From Tillus elongatus (Eukaryota; Arthropoda; Insecta; Coleoptera; Cleridae), in contig OZ023266.1 in the NCBI GenBank assembly GCA_964006375.1, positions 65,040,946 to 65,104,945 of the forward strand: DNA of 64,000 bases, in the 5' to 3' direction. Every line of letters begins with the position of its first letter. Within the stretch, counting starts at the first letter, position 1. A program made the translations under genes and the position numbers. Shown here in pieces: positions 46,730 through 57,589 of the stretch. The notes beneath the pieces are model-generated. The model searched no databases and was not told the origin of the DNA. It worked only from the letters and a program-made list of their open reading frames with translations.

Positions 46730-49040
46730 GTCAGTTTTTTTATCATTAGAATGTGAAAAATCCGGCTTCTGATGAGGTATGTGTGGTGCACCCTTTTTTA
46801 CAACAAACACGATTTAATCCAAGACCCAAAAAATATCTCAACTTTTAAATGAAAAAAGGGAAAAGCAATGACAAAATTATATTGGATCTCATCTATACAG
46901 CTGTAGTAGGTAACTGTGAACCCTTTGAACCTAAATTATCAATCGATATGTTGGATAATAAAGGAGACAACGGACTATCCATAAGAGGGCCTTTATTTTG
47001 CATATAAATTATATCACTTAATTTGAAACATTTTCTTTATACAAAAGCATTCGTATTAAAAGTTCAGTTCTTCTCTTTTTTCACATTACTGTTCTTTTCT
47101 TGCAAGATGTGTTTTAACGAAGGTAACCATTCTCTGAGATATATTTTACAACACATGCTACAAAGATCAAACGAGTCTAGTTTATCATTTGGACGAATAA
47201 TATGTTATTCAACCTTTATGTTAGTTTATAAGAATCCTTAGCTGAATATTTTGGAAGGCAATTGTATTATCTCATTAAAAAAATGCACAGTTTTAAGAAA
47301 AGGTGCATTTGAAAGGGCTATTAGCAACAGCAACAACAAGAGAAAATTTTTATGGAAAACCATTCACAAACTGAGAGGGAGGTACGTAAAATGTCAAAAT
47401 GAATGCAATTTTGAACATGCGTATTAGCTTATTCTCTGATTTGCACTTTTAATTGTTGTTTACACTTTAAAGTTTACTCACACGCGTTTACAAATATTCC
47501 TTGACCTGGTTATACAGTTTCCGGCTATTAATTTTCACAAATTATCTGTTACAATAATATATTCTGGAAACTGACGTCGTGGTAGCGTCACTTAAATTTT
47601 ATCTTTGAATTACGACGTCGTTTTAAACACTTTTCACGTAATCGTTCACTTAAATGTTAGTTTGTATTTGCCTCTGTGCTCCAATACTACATTTACATAC
47701 TACTTGCTTTAATTTATTCAAAATCTTTACTGCTTTCTGGGACCAACGCCTTTTAGCGTCCTCCTCTTTCAGAAACCAAAACACAAGAAAGTTAGTCAAC
47801 TATTTTCATTTAATAATTCAAAATTTTTATTTCCAAAGCGTTCTATTATACTTCCATTCCTTGTTTTGTCAACTTAAAAATCGCTTCGCGTGAACGCCGG
47901 TCTGATTTAACATATCGTGACGTTCATATCAAATTTATGAACATTTATAAAATTTCAACTTTATATGCAAATTTTTTAAGTCTTTAGCTCAATACATCTT
48001 TAAACTATGACTGTTATCAAAAAATATAATTCTTAGTGAGCGTCAAGCTATTAATTACATATTTATTTCAGTTAGATTAAGTTTAATCTGACTGTTTTTA
48101 AAAACTTCAATGCACGTAAAAGCTTTAAAACATTATTACATTTGAAAATTTTAAAAGAAACGATTGAATCTACTGATTTTAAATTCCCGAAATTACATAG
48201 AACATTAATTTAGCTTGTTTTTAGTAGTGGTTTTATAGCTATCACCCCTTTTATAAGCTTTGAGTGATAGATTTATTTCACATCAAAATTATTTTACATT
48301 TAACCACCACAAAGATTATCTATAAAAGTTAAATTACAACTTACTTAGATAAACATGTTGGTTATTTATGCAGTTCAAAAACAATATTTATATAATTTAC
48401 GCCTTAATTGTCATAAAACTGGTGTCAGATCTTTATCTTATGGACTTTGAATGTTTATATGTGTGACAATAACCTAGTTCTTTTGCACTTTCACTTTAGT
48501 GTTCATATTTCATTAAAGGTTTAATAACCTGCTTATATTTAGACTACACACAAATTTAATACTATTATTTATTTGAGAAGCGCCATTTATTTATTCTATT
48601 GAACGTTAAATTGTTTTAATTTCCAAGCTGCGTTCAGCGTTTTACTAATATTTCCATTTACAGGCTCCATTTGTTATATACATTGATTTTAATTGTCTTT
48701 TTCATTTTGTTCTCAGCTTTCCATACTTGACTATTAGGAACAATACTGGAACACGTCTAGTTTTAGTCCAAAACTTAGAAATTCTACTGGATACTGAATA
48801 ACAGATCGGCTACATGTTCGGTAATATGTTTTACATTATTTTTAGTTTTACATTACTTTTGAATGTTAGCTTGTGTAATCTATATGAATCTATGGAAATT
48901 GTGAGTGTGTATATATCAGTGTTACTCATTTTACCTGTCCCCAATATAAATAACGTCATCTGACTATTTATTTAAACATGGTAAATGGTTGTAAATTTCC
49001 TGCTACCACTTTTACCTTAATTTTTATTTCTACTTTTCAG
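46730..49040. other. AT-rich DNA, no gene supported
   Basis: Long stretch without any recognised element; it also lacks the dispersed TA-tract repeat, unlike most of the window. Open frames at 47023-47241 and 47654-47893 are Phe/Leu-rich and featureless. It could be intronic DNA if the candidate exon at 49041 is real. Confidence 0.4.
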
Positions 49041-49124
49041 AGTTTTCAAGACTCTATTGTCAATGCTATCACACAAAACTGTCCTGTGAACTACATCTCT
49101 TTACTGGAGTCAGTGCCATGCGAG
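49041..49124 (+). other. candidate 84-bp exon (weak)
   Basis: A pyrimidine-rich tract ending TACTTTTCAG precedes, and GTATTA follows at 49125, so both splice signals fit. The 84 bp is a multiple of three and open in two of three frames; the first frame gives SFQDSIVNAITQNCPVNYIS and eight more residues. I recognise no protein. Splice-like signals occur often by chance in AT-rich DNA, so this is only a lead. Confidence 0.2.
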
Positions 49125-49230
49125 GTATTACCTGCCTTTTTACAGTGCTTGTAGTTTGGTTGTACAATGCCATATATAATTCAAGATATGCTACCAATTT
49201 CTCGACCCATTGGAATTATATGGCAGCACC

Positions 49231-49360
49231 AGTGCTGCGTAGCACTTCATTAGTTAACGATATTTTAGTTTTGCATGCCTAGTTTTTAAGTTTTTATTTC
49301 AGGTTTAATATGTTTAAATATTAATGCTAAAATATCGTTAACTAATGAAAGGCTACGCAG

Positions 49361-49364
<4 letters not shown>
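49231..49364. mobile_element. 134-bp MITE with ~38-bp inverted repeats
   Basis: AGTGCTGCGTAGCACTTCAT and TAGTTAACGATATTTTAG at the left end recur as CTAAAATATCGTTAACTA and ATGAAAGGCTACGCAGCACT at the right end. The middle is about 58 bp of AT-rich DNA. The left tip is itself a palindrome (AGTGCT GCGT AGCACT). The right tip runs straight into a TA tract, so any target duplication on that side is obscured. Confidence 0.85.

Positions 49365-49447
<83 letters not shown>
49364..49447. repeat. (TA)n microsatellite, 84 bp
   Basis: A pure TA run starting exactly at the right end of the MITE at 49231-49364. Confidence 0.99.
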
Positions 49448-49453
<6 letters not shown>

Positions 49454-49589
49454 ATTCATTTTTGATTAATAATTACATTTGGTTCAATTACAAAAACTGA
49501 TTGCCTATAACAGTCATTTACACACTTTACGTTTTACACTGCCTAACTATATTACGGCTTTTCATGCACAAACTTCGCCCACTGTCTCC

Positions 49590-50300
49590 TGTCCTGCACT
49601 AGTAGCTTTGTCTCTTGCCACATCTTGCATTGTCTAAAAAGAGCACTATTTTTCTGTTTTCTCCTTTTATTTTGTTGTTAAATTTATGGAGTCGAGCTGT
49701 CATTATATCTGTTGTCATCCGAGCCTTTTTGTTTGATACCCACTCCAGTCGCAATGCGTTAATATGTTCACCCTTAAAACAACGAGGAATATTTCTTTTG
49801 TCAATAATTGGAGGTACTTCTTTTCCACTGCGCATATTAGCACAAAATAGAATCTTCAGTCGTTGTGTTGCCATTTTTCTTCCAGCACACCTGTCGTTTT
49901 TGATGGCGTCGCACGATAATAAAAACCTGTTTCATCTACATTAAAAATGTCTCACGAGCAATAAGCTTTTAATATCGATGGCAACGTTGATTTACAATTT
50001 TCTACGTCCGTGATGTTAACGTCAACTGACTCGTCACAAATTACTTTGAAGCAAATACTATGTCTGGGAAAATTTTTCTGGCCACCCGTTTCATGCTTTA
50101 AAATTCATCAGTTTTATGTTCTGCGCCGGGGCTTCTAATGGTCTTTTTTGAATTAAAGGTCCTGATACAGGCACAGTTATATTTAGAGCTTTGCAAAGCC
50201 AGTTATACACCACTTGATCAACAACAATATCCCCAATTTTTGGAAATTTTTTCCTCTGTACCACGTTAGCACCCTTTTTTCACAGATTTTGGTATCACTT
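49590..50300 (-). pseudogene. Tigger/pogo transposase remnant
   Basis: On the minus strand a CENP-B-type DNA-binding segment is seen first (VVYNWLCKALNITVPVSGP near 50190), then DESVDVNITDVENCK near 50020. The DDE_1 catalytic core follows: DIFNVDETGFYYRAT (first aspartate, about 49950), RLKILFCANM, IPRCFKG, NKKARMTTDI, and KIVLFLDNARC (second aspartate; the usual DN..AHP box is lost). The stretch 49874-49599 is still open. Earlier parts have stops (for example within AYCS before DIFN) and shifts. The third acid is not visible. It is non-functional and only distantly similar to the remnants at 274 and 3380. Confidence 0.82.
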
Positions 50301-50353
50301 TTATTTTTTTTAAATGTCATTTATCTGAATCTTTCCAACACCAAACTTTTCTT

Positions 50354-50461
50354 AAAGACCTAACGATCGTTCCACTAACAAGGTTAGTATCATCAGAGGA
50401 TGAAAAATTATTCAACCTCTGATGACGTCAACCTTGATGGTGAAACGATCCTCAGGTCTTT
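50354..50461. repeat. imperfect hairpin inside Tigger element
   Basis: AAAGACCTAACGATCGTTCC, AAGGTTAGTATCATCAGAGG and, after an 18-nt loop, CCTCTGATGACGTCAACCTT and GAAACGATCCTCAGGTCTTT form two arms of about 45 bp. It may be a very small MITE. The GAAACGATC segment superficially resembles a hammerhead core but lacks the rest. Confidence 0.8.
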
Positions 50462-51222
50462 AAAAAGATGTATTGTGGTGATTTTTGTTTTCCAAGTATA
50501 ACTATCAGTGCTCATCACAAGTTGCAGTCTTCACTTACCAAACTTTCCTGGCCAATTTCCTTGAACTTGAACAACTTTTTTCATTATCTGTCATGATTTT
50601 AAGTTTTTCTTTTCAAAGACCTATTGAGTTGTTTATAAGCAAAATAATATAACTTAACTGATCATTTAGTTACGTAGGGGTGTATTTATAGGTTTCCTTT
50701 TACTTCACACAACATTTTGCGGTTAGTGAAAGCATCTAATATGTAAACTAGACATCAAAGTTTGTCTAGTTCCTAAAGTAAACTGGTTACCTTTTCTTGG
50801 AAGTTGCTGACTTTGTATTATTTGAAGAATGCGGGAGGTAGTCATAAATCATCCCAACGTATTTATTTTATTGCTCAGTTTTGGGACGAATCCATTCTCG
50901 GATTCGACCTTGAAGGTGATTTGTTGATGGCCGTTATATAGAGGTAAATTTGAAAGAAATTGTTTGTGGCCGTTTTATATAGGGGGCCGCTATAAACAGG
51001 TTAATTAATACACAAATCCTATAAAGACAATTTTATACGGTATAAAGTGGTGGCCGCTTTATAGAGGTGGCCGTTAATGGAGGTATTACTCTATAACCTT
51101 TTCTTAAAACACCATGTGAAGCTCCTATTTGCGACTCTATTTGACTTATGAGTCTGTTTTCTCATATACTTTCCCGGGCATACTCTGCAGTAATATTTCT
51201 CTATCCTTAAAAGGAAACTGTA

Positions 51223-51310
51223 TATATACCTTATTCGTTACCATAACGCACTTGCTGCGTCAATTATAGTTTATACAGGAGAGTGATTAGGGAACCAATA
51301 AATGGTTACA

Positions 51311-51383
<73 letters not shown>

Positions 51384-51416
51384 AATTGACGCAGCAAGTG
51401 CGTTATGGTAACGAAT

Positions 51417-51426
<10 letters not shown>
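51223..51426. repeat. perfect 51-bp inverted repeat around a TA tract
   Basis: 51223-51273 and 51376-51426 are exact reverse complements. They include TACCATAACGCACTTGCTGC, the characteristic box of the dispersed repeat. The 102-bp spacer contains GGAGAGTGATTAGGGAACC and a TA tract (51312-51377). Another TA tract begins at the outer edge of the right arm. Confidence 0.95.
51312..51377. repeat. (TA)n microsatellite
   Basis: TA run inside the spacer of the 51-bp inverted repeat. Confidence 0.99.

Positions 51427-51494
<68 letters not shown>
51421..51494. repeat. (TA)n microsatellite
   Basis: TA run immediately after the right arm of the 51-bp inverted repeat. Confidence 0.99.
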
Positions 51495-51497
<3 letters not shown>

Positions 51498-52024
51498 TTC
51501 ACAACCATAAAATCATAATTTATTTATAATACGTATTATTATTCCTTATTAAGTCAATGAAGAGAGATGAAGTGAAAACACCACATAAACTTGAACAAAG
51601 AAATTTGTGCGAGCAAGAATATTGCCGGTAAAGAGAGCTAAACTTTATAATTACCAGGGTCAGTCTCCATGTTTATATTGAATGGAATTGAATGAATTTA
51701 TTATATTGATAATTATTATTCTCTGTTGGGCCTTAGAAGTCCAGAGAAGTAATATCTTGGTGACATGTGATGCTTAATATTTGAGCATTATTTTAATTTA
51801 ACAACTAGTCACGGTAAGAACGTCTTCGTACGGGTAAAGGGTCATTGTGGCGTACATGGTAATAACTAAATTAACACAGTTGACACTGACCTGTTTCCCG
51901 TAATAAAATAGTTCCATCTACAAAAGTGGAAAGGTGAATGGAAAACCTATTGCTTGAACATAAATAATCCCTAGAAGAACCTATTTCCTGATTTTCCAGG
52001 ACTTGGAGACCACAAGGTATGCAC

Positions 52025-52345
52025 CAATGAAATCAGTAGTAGCACCACCACATTCGTGAGACTAAGGTCAAACCATGGACGATATCCCATGCATTTACAC
52101 CGTATAGGAATCCTAAGTACACCAATGTGTGAAGGCGACAGTCAAAGCTTAGCGGATATAAATCATATAATTTTTGTGTGCCCTCTAACACAAGAAGCTA
52201 CGGGTAATTTACTGTCGGAAATTTGTAAATATGGTGCTAGAATAAAAATGCCATTTAGGTTAGATCAAATACCTGCTGTCAACACAAAAACAATCATCAC
52301 TGCTCTGTGTTATATTTTTACAGATCTAAAATTAGAATTATAAAG
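52025..52345 (+). pseudogene. non-LTR (I/jockey-like) polyprotein C-terminus
   Basis: A frame of about 105 codons reads FVRLRSNHGRYPMHLHRIGI, then CEGDSQSLADINHIIFVCPL. This matches the conserved C-terminal segment after RNase H or RT in I- and jockey-like elements (pattern RLR..HGRYP.HLHRIG, then D..HI.F.CP); the usual C.C pair is reduced to CEGD. The frame ends naturally at TAA (52341-52343). A 3' untranslated region with a TA tract follows and leads to A-rich sequence. Everything upstream of about 52025 is missing or unrecognisable, so it is a 5'-truncated, inactive insertion. Confidence 0.78.
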
Positions 52346-52456
52346 AAACCATTTGTATTTGTATAGAATTTGTCCACATGTATATATGCGTGCGTGGGTG
52401 CGTGCGTGCGTGTATGTGTACGTGAGTGTGTGAGGGTGTAGGTATGTGTAAATTTA

Positions 52457-52528
<72 letters not shown>

Positions 52529-52940
52529 TTTTTCATTGTATTCAATGTACCCCACATGTAAATATGCAATTGAAAACTGCTTGGTAGGTTAGTATAAGTA
52601 TAGGAAATAATATGTAAATATAGCAGTGGTGTAACAGAAATTTGTAATTCTTAGTTTGTAGGTGATCCTCTGTCTCTACACCTTTGTGAACCTTTTGTTG
52701 TTATTCGTAGTCCAATCAGTTTGTCTGAAGTCGACCTGACGGGCCCCTGGACGCAAAAGTGTCCCTGTCTATTCCATATACATGATAAAAACAAAACAAT
52801 TAAAAAAATTCAAAAAAAAATATATCAAGGAACAAAAATAAGAAACAAGCAAAAGAAAAAAAGATTCATTTAAAAAAAAGTAAAAAACATTAAAAAAAGA
52901 AATAAGAGGTAAAAAAAATAAAAGAAAAAGAATGCGAAAA
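52346..52940 (+). mobile_element. 3' tail of the I/jockey-like insertion
   Basis: A GT-rich stretch (GTGCGTGCGTGCGTGTATGT at 52400), a TA tract, GTCGACCTGACGGGCCCCTG at 52730, and finally about 140 bp of A-rich DNA with AAAAAAAT and AAAGAAAA runs (52795-52935) resembling a decayed poly(A) tail. No target duplication was identified. Confidence 0.55.
52459..52523. repeat. (TA)n microsatellite
   Basis: A TA run within the 3' tail of the I/jockey-like insertion, right after the GT-rich stretch. Confidence 0.99.
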
Positions 52941-54220
52941 TAATAATATGTATAAACAAGTTAAAATATTGTATATTTGTATATAGGTAACATAATTCTG
53001 TAGTCTAGATTATGAATAAAAAATAATGTGTAGGTATTTGTATATATGTATGTAAATTATCTGAAAATATAAAATAGCAAAAGTCTGTGGCTGACGGAAT
53101 TACCGTTCCAAGGACATAAATACCTCCAACACCACCATCACCAATATTCTTCTCTCCCTGTTTCCTCTTAGTATTTCATGGTATGAATTTTCGGGTCTTA
53201 GCAATTCTGTCTATTTTTGTAAAAGTTTGCTGACAATCCCAGATGTGGTCAGTATCTCAGCTTTTTGTAAATAAATGTATATATTTGAGTGTCGTTCTAG
53301 AGTTTTTAAGTTGTCGTGCAGCCCCTCTGGCAGAATATTCGTAGTTATTTTTTTATCAGCTTTTTGTAGAAATAATTTTTGGGGGATTTTCCTGGAAAAA
53401 AAATAAAATTTCATAAAAAATTTTTGATGCTTCTGAAGCTAAAGGGTCAATTAGTTGTAGATAAATAAACTGCTGGTATGTGAAGTTTATTACCTTATAT
53501 GCACTTTAATACACTTTTGATCTTGTGGAAGTTCGTTTTTAAATTGTGGGAATTTGTAGTTATCGAATTATTGACATTATGGGTTCGTCGCTGGTCACAT
53601 ATACATTAGCATTTAGACTAACAGTTTTTTTTTTATTGTTTTTTTGAAAATGTATGTTTTTTATATTTTCTTTGGTTATCTCCAACGTTTTTTGGTCAGG
53701 TCAGCTCAGGTTGAGTTGGGAATAGTTAGGTCAGATCAGGTCAGGTCGGGTGATCAGACCTGTTTGGTACAATATTTTGGCATAAACGACAAGAAAAATG
53801 TTGTCCCTTCAACCCCTAAACAAGCTGATGGACCTGGAGAAAATAGATGTGCCTGAGTGGAAAGAACATTATTTAAAAAAAACGTTGATGCAAAGTGTAA
53901 AGAAGGCTGCCTATAAGGTCCAACTAACCTGTTTTTGTCAATGTTGCTACTATATTTCCTTTCCCCCAGCATCATCATCCCCTCCGGGTCCCGTAACTTT
54001 TGGGTGGGTTGTTTCCACAAAATTTTCTTTCTCCTGCATAATACATGAACTTGATATTTGTTAAAGGAAATTGATTCTGTCATACTGGAGGACAACGCCA
54101 GGCTTAAGGCAGGCAAAACGGTTCCTCACCATATCAACAGAGAAGTCTGAACTGTTTTTTGAATTGAACAGGAACGACTTGAAAATAATCGGAGGACTCT
54201 TCACAGGGTAACATAAGTTA
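52941..54220. other. no gene supported
   Basis: Mostly AT-rich. At 53695-53755 there are imperfect repeats of GGTCAGGTCAGCTCAGG-like sequence. Frames of 70-120 codons around 53644-54116 give no family. The fragment CCTCCGGGTCCCGTAACTTT at 53981 echoes the ACTTCCTTGG and GGGACC boxes of the 42-43 kb array only weakly. Confidence 0.4.
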
Positions 54221-54224
54221 TAAA

Positions 54225-54416
54225 TTACCATATTCGGATTGTGTCTGTCACATCCACCTTGGATTTTCCTTTCCCCAGTATCTGCAGTTTTTACAGTTAA
54301 CTTCTCCATGTAGTGTAAAAGTAGATTCGTCCGAAAACAGAATATTCAGCACTGGCAAAGAGTTATCATTACATTTGTCCATTAATGTTGCACAAAGCTG
54401 TATCCTACCTATGGGT
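54225..54416 (-). pseudogene. mariner-superfamily transposase, 3' part (split gene)
   Basis: On the minus strand: RIQLCATLMDKCNDNS, then VLNILFSDESTFTLHGEV, CKNCRYWGKENPRWM. SDEST holds the first catalytic aspartate of IS630-Tc1-mariner transposases, and the CRYW..ENPRW box is typical of the same group. Similarity fades after a TGA. The preceding portion of the same gene lies beyond non-LTR copy C, at 57590-57830 and 58371-58540 on the same strand, so copy C landed in this gene just before RIQLC. Confidence 0.78.
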
Positions 54417-56440
54417 AGGTAGTAGTGGACTTTTCTTTGCGTGATAGTAAAGGATTTTATTCACGCCCGGGGAGGTACCACATCTTACATCAAGGGGCCG
54501 CTGAAGTCCCAACGGACGTTTCCGGTTCTGGTGTATGAGGCGGCTTCCCTTATAAACAAAAATAATGATGACTCCTCCTTGTACAAAAGATTCCGGAGAT
54601 AAAATACCCCTCCATTCGGATCTCTCGGAGAGGGGTGTGCAGGGTGCGCCAGCATCAAGATTTAACATATCCTTCTCGAATATATGTGGCCTAAATTCTA
54701 ACTTGAACTCCTTCCACCAGTTCCTCCAGGCTAATAGGCTTCGACTCCTCTTCCTCACCGAAACCCAAATCAGTACCAAAACAGCCACTAATCACCTTAA
54801 TTTCCCAGGGTATGAGCTCCTTACTTCCTTTAGATTGCAAGGAGGTATGTATGCATACGCCCGTAGCAATCTACCCTGCACCAGACCCCCCCAATTTGGA
54901 AGCTGGAAGAAAATACATTCTTTGGATGGTACTCTCTCTGAGGGCTGCAACTAAATTCATCTGTTGCATTTACCGGTCACCTTCTGACAACAACTTTGTC
55001 CAGCTCTTCGATCACCTTTCTGAAAAAACCCACCATCTGATTTCTGAATATCCTCCCTCCGAGGTGACTATTCTTTGTGATTTCAATGTCCATAATAAGA
55101 AATGGCTAGGATCTTCAAAAACCGATTCAAAATGGATAGCAGCCGAGGCCTTCGCAGTTAGCAATTCTTTAGCCAATATGGTTCAGCAACCTACTTACTT
55201 TCCTCGCATCCCAACACACAGCTCAAATCCCTTGGATTTCCTTCTAACTACAAATCCTGACTGCTATAAGATATTAGTCACCGCCCCCCTTGGTAGCTCA
55301 GTCCATGTCATGGTCACTGCTTCCTGCGCAATGCAACCCGTGCTCACACAGTCATCACACCAACGTATCGTTTGACACTACAACTCCGCAAATTGGGACG
55401 AAATGAGAGTTTACTTTTCCTCATTTCCATGGGCGTCTGTCTGCTTTTCTTATCCTGACCCCTCTGATATCTCACAAAACGTCAACGAAATTGTCCAAGC
55501 TGGCATGGAATTATTTATTCCACGTACACAGAAAACCTCTGCAGCCACTCACGAGCGCTGGTTCTCTAAATCCTGTGACAAGGCCAGACTTGAAAAGGTC
55601 AAAGCTCACAAAACGCTGCTACACAATCTGAGCCAAGAAAACCGTCAAGCATTTAACGTTTCAGACATCTTACAATAGAGACATGTTCCCTAGTAACTGC
55701 AAAACTGCTCGAGTACAACCCGTCCCCAAGCAAAGATCCAAAACGCTTCCTAGCAACTACAGGCTTATTTCTCTCCTTTCAGTCGTCTCTAAAGTGATGG
55801 ACAAGCATATAAACACCGAGTTACTAAAATTTCTTGAAAAACACTGTCTAGTCCATGACAGGCAGTATGGATTCTCCCAGCACAGATCAACTGACGATCC
55901 TTTCGTTTGTCACCAATTCTTGGAACAAGTCTATGGAACTAAAAGGTGAATCCAAGAGTGTCGCTCTAGACATATCCAAAGCATTAGACCAGGTCTGGCA
56001 CGCAGCGCTGCTTAAAAAACTTCCAGCCTATGGCCTACCAATAAAACGGTGTACCTGGACCGCAAATTTCGTCTCCAACCGGAGAATTTCTGTTGTCTTG
56101 GATGGCCATTCCTCTAAACTGTATCCAATTAATGCAGGAGTCCCTCAAGGTTCAGCTTTAGGCCCTACTTTGTTTCTTCTCCACATCAATGACCTCATCT
56201 CTAGTACATCCAACCCAGTTCACAGTTACGCGGATGAGAGCACCCCCCTACTCAAATATACAATATTCTAAGCCTGTCTCTTTAGTCTAATTAGATGAGG
56301 ATCGCACATTCATGGAGGGTTGTGTCTCTGTGGATCTCCAAAAAATATTAGACTGGGGAAGTAGAAATCTTGTACAATTCAACTTCATCAAATCTCAGTC
56401 TTCATTTCTATCTCATAAGAGATACACCAGCTATATACTC

Positions 56441-56802
56441 GAGAACCTCTATGGTTCGGGGGTAAGAACGTGTGCCTCTGAACCGAAGGGTACTGGGTTC
56501 GATCCCAGGGTACTCCTTTCACTTTTTCAGTACAAACTGTAACATTAACATCAACCGAGGTTCTGGCATTGTATTTGAGCAAGTTGAATGTCTGCACGTT
56601 CCGCCCTTTGGAGGGGGCGTAAAGCCGTTGGTCCCGTGTCCATGCGATGTTGGGCACGTTAAAGATCCCTACCCTCCTTACAGAAAGGCAGGGGTTTGGC
56701 AAAATTTCCAGGATAGTGAGGTGAAACTGCTCCCTATCGTCGGTGATTGGCCATAGTCGCGGAAATAGGCCGACGTTAAAGAAACAAAACACACACACAC
56801 AC
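56441..56802 (+). mobile_element. tRNA-derived SINE (family 1), copy 2, inside non-LTR copy C
   Basis: 362 bp, closely similar to 23666-24025: tRNA-like head with GGTTCGATCCC (56497), body with GGGCACGTTAAAGATCCC, GGTGAAACTGCTCCC and ATAGTCGCGGAAATAGGCC, and a CA-repeat tail. Exact 12-bp target duplications AGCTATATACTC at 56429-56440 and 56803-56814 define the ends. It lies between the codons for KRYTS and MNNQVIQ of copy C. Confidence 0.95.
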
Positions 56803-57183
56803 AGCTATATACTCATCACAATGAACAACCAAGTTATTCAAAGTAATGAGTCCTTTTCACTTGTTGGCATTTCTGTGGATCGAAATCTTAATTGGCACCA
56901 ACATGTCAGATCAATTGCAGAAGCGGCTGCTAAGAAATTAGGTTTCCTTTTCCGGGCTCGCAAATACTTTTCACCAGCTAATCTCTATACCTTATATACT
57001 TCACAAATAAGGCCAAACCTCGAATACTGCTCCCACATCTGGGGTGCCGCTGCCGCTTTTACATTCGCTATCCTGGACTCCATTCAGAAGAGAGCTAAAC
57101 GTCTCATCGGTGACCCTACTCCGACCCAAAAGCTGCCATTACAGGCCCACAGACGTGCTGTTGGTGAACTCTCTCTCTCTCAC

Positions 57184-57188
<5 letters not shown>

Positions 57189-57279
<91 letters not shown>
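57189..57279. repeat. (TA)n expansion inside retrotransposon coding sequence
   Basis: Copies A and B have TTTTATAGATATCTGCAC at this point. Copy C has TTTTA, about 45 TA units and TCTGCAC. The microsatellite therefore grew from a TATAGATATC seed after insertion. The frame stays open across it as a Tyr-Ile run. Confidence 0.97.
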
Positions 57280-57281
<2 letters not shown>

Positions 57282-57589
57282 GCACAGGCACTGCTCAGAG
57301 GAGCTTTCTTCCATAGCTCCTCCACCTGCTGCCCCCAACAGATCTACCAGGGGAACAGAGCGAATGCACCCTTTTACTGTCCAGGTCACCAGACATAGAA
57401 CATCTTGTTATGTCCGCTCTTTTGTCCCGAGGACTTACAAGTTGTGGAATTCCTTGCCGGCACATGTTTTTCCTTCTCCTCCGAACCGCCAAACCTTTAA
57501 GTCCAGAATTAACATGTTGCCTCTTTTCTTCTTGTCGACACCAACTGTAGGCTATGGCCCCTGGTGGTGTGTTGTTGAAATAAAAAAAA

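Larger units (their letters stand above)
49560..51090 (-). mobile_element. decayed Tigger-like (pogo) DNA transposon
   Basis: The 5' end lies near 51090 on the minus strand, where CCTCCATTAACGGCCACCTC and TATAAAGCGGCCACCAC match the kind of terminal sequence carried by Tigger elements. A second GGCCGTTATATAGAGG-like box at 50930 suggests internal repetition. Transposase similarity follows from about 50300 to 49590. The 3' terminus was not located. A fold-back of about 108 bp (50354-50461) interrupts the element upstream of the recognisable coding part. Confidence 0.7.
54416..57588 (+). pseudogene. non-LTR retrotransposon copy C (endonuclease-reverse transcriptase), dead
   Basis: Same family as A and B, same 5' end and 3' end (TGTGTTGTTGAAATA then A's). 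Endonuclease: NICGLNSN, LTETQIST, CCIYRSPSDNN, CDFNVHN and SSVHVM (GDFN and SDH boxes both damaged). At about 55658 the sequence jumps from HKT..QAFN to VSDILQ, a deletion of about 430 bp relative to copy B. RT: DISKALDQVWH, INAGVPQG and YADES, where the second catalytic aspartate is glutamate. A SINE interrupts it at 56441-56802. After it, NLNWHQHV, RPNLEYCSHIWGAA, then a TA expansion (57189-57279) and RSFVPRTYKLWNS remain in one open frame (to 57639). Confidence 0.9.

Noticed and set aside
53690..53760. Telomere-like repeat
   Set aside because: The GGTCAGG-type repeats are irregular and do not match TTAGG or TCAGG arrays over any length.
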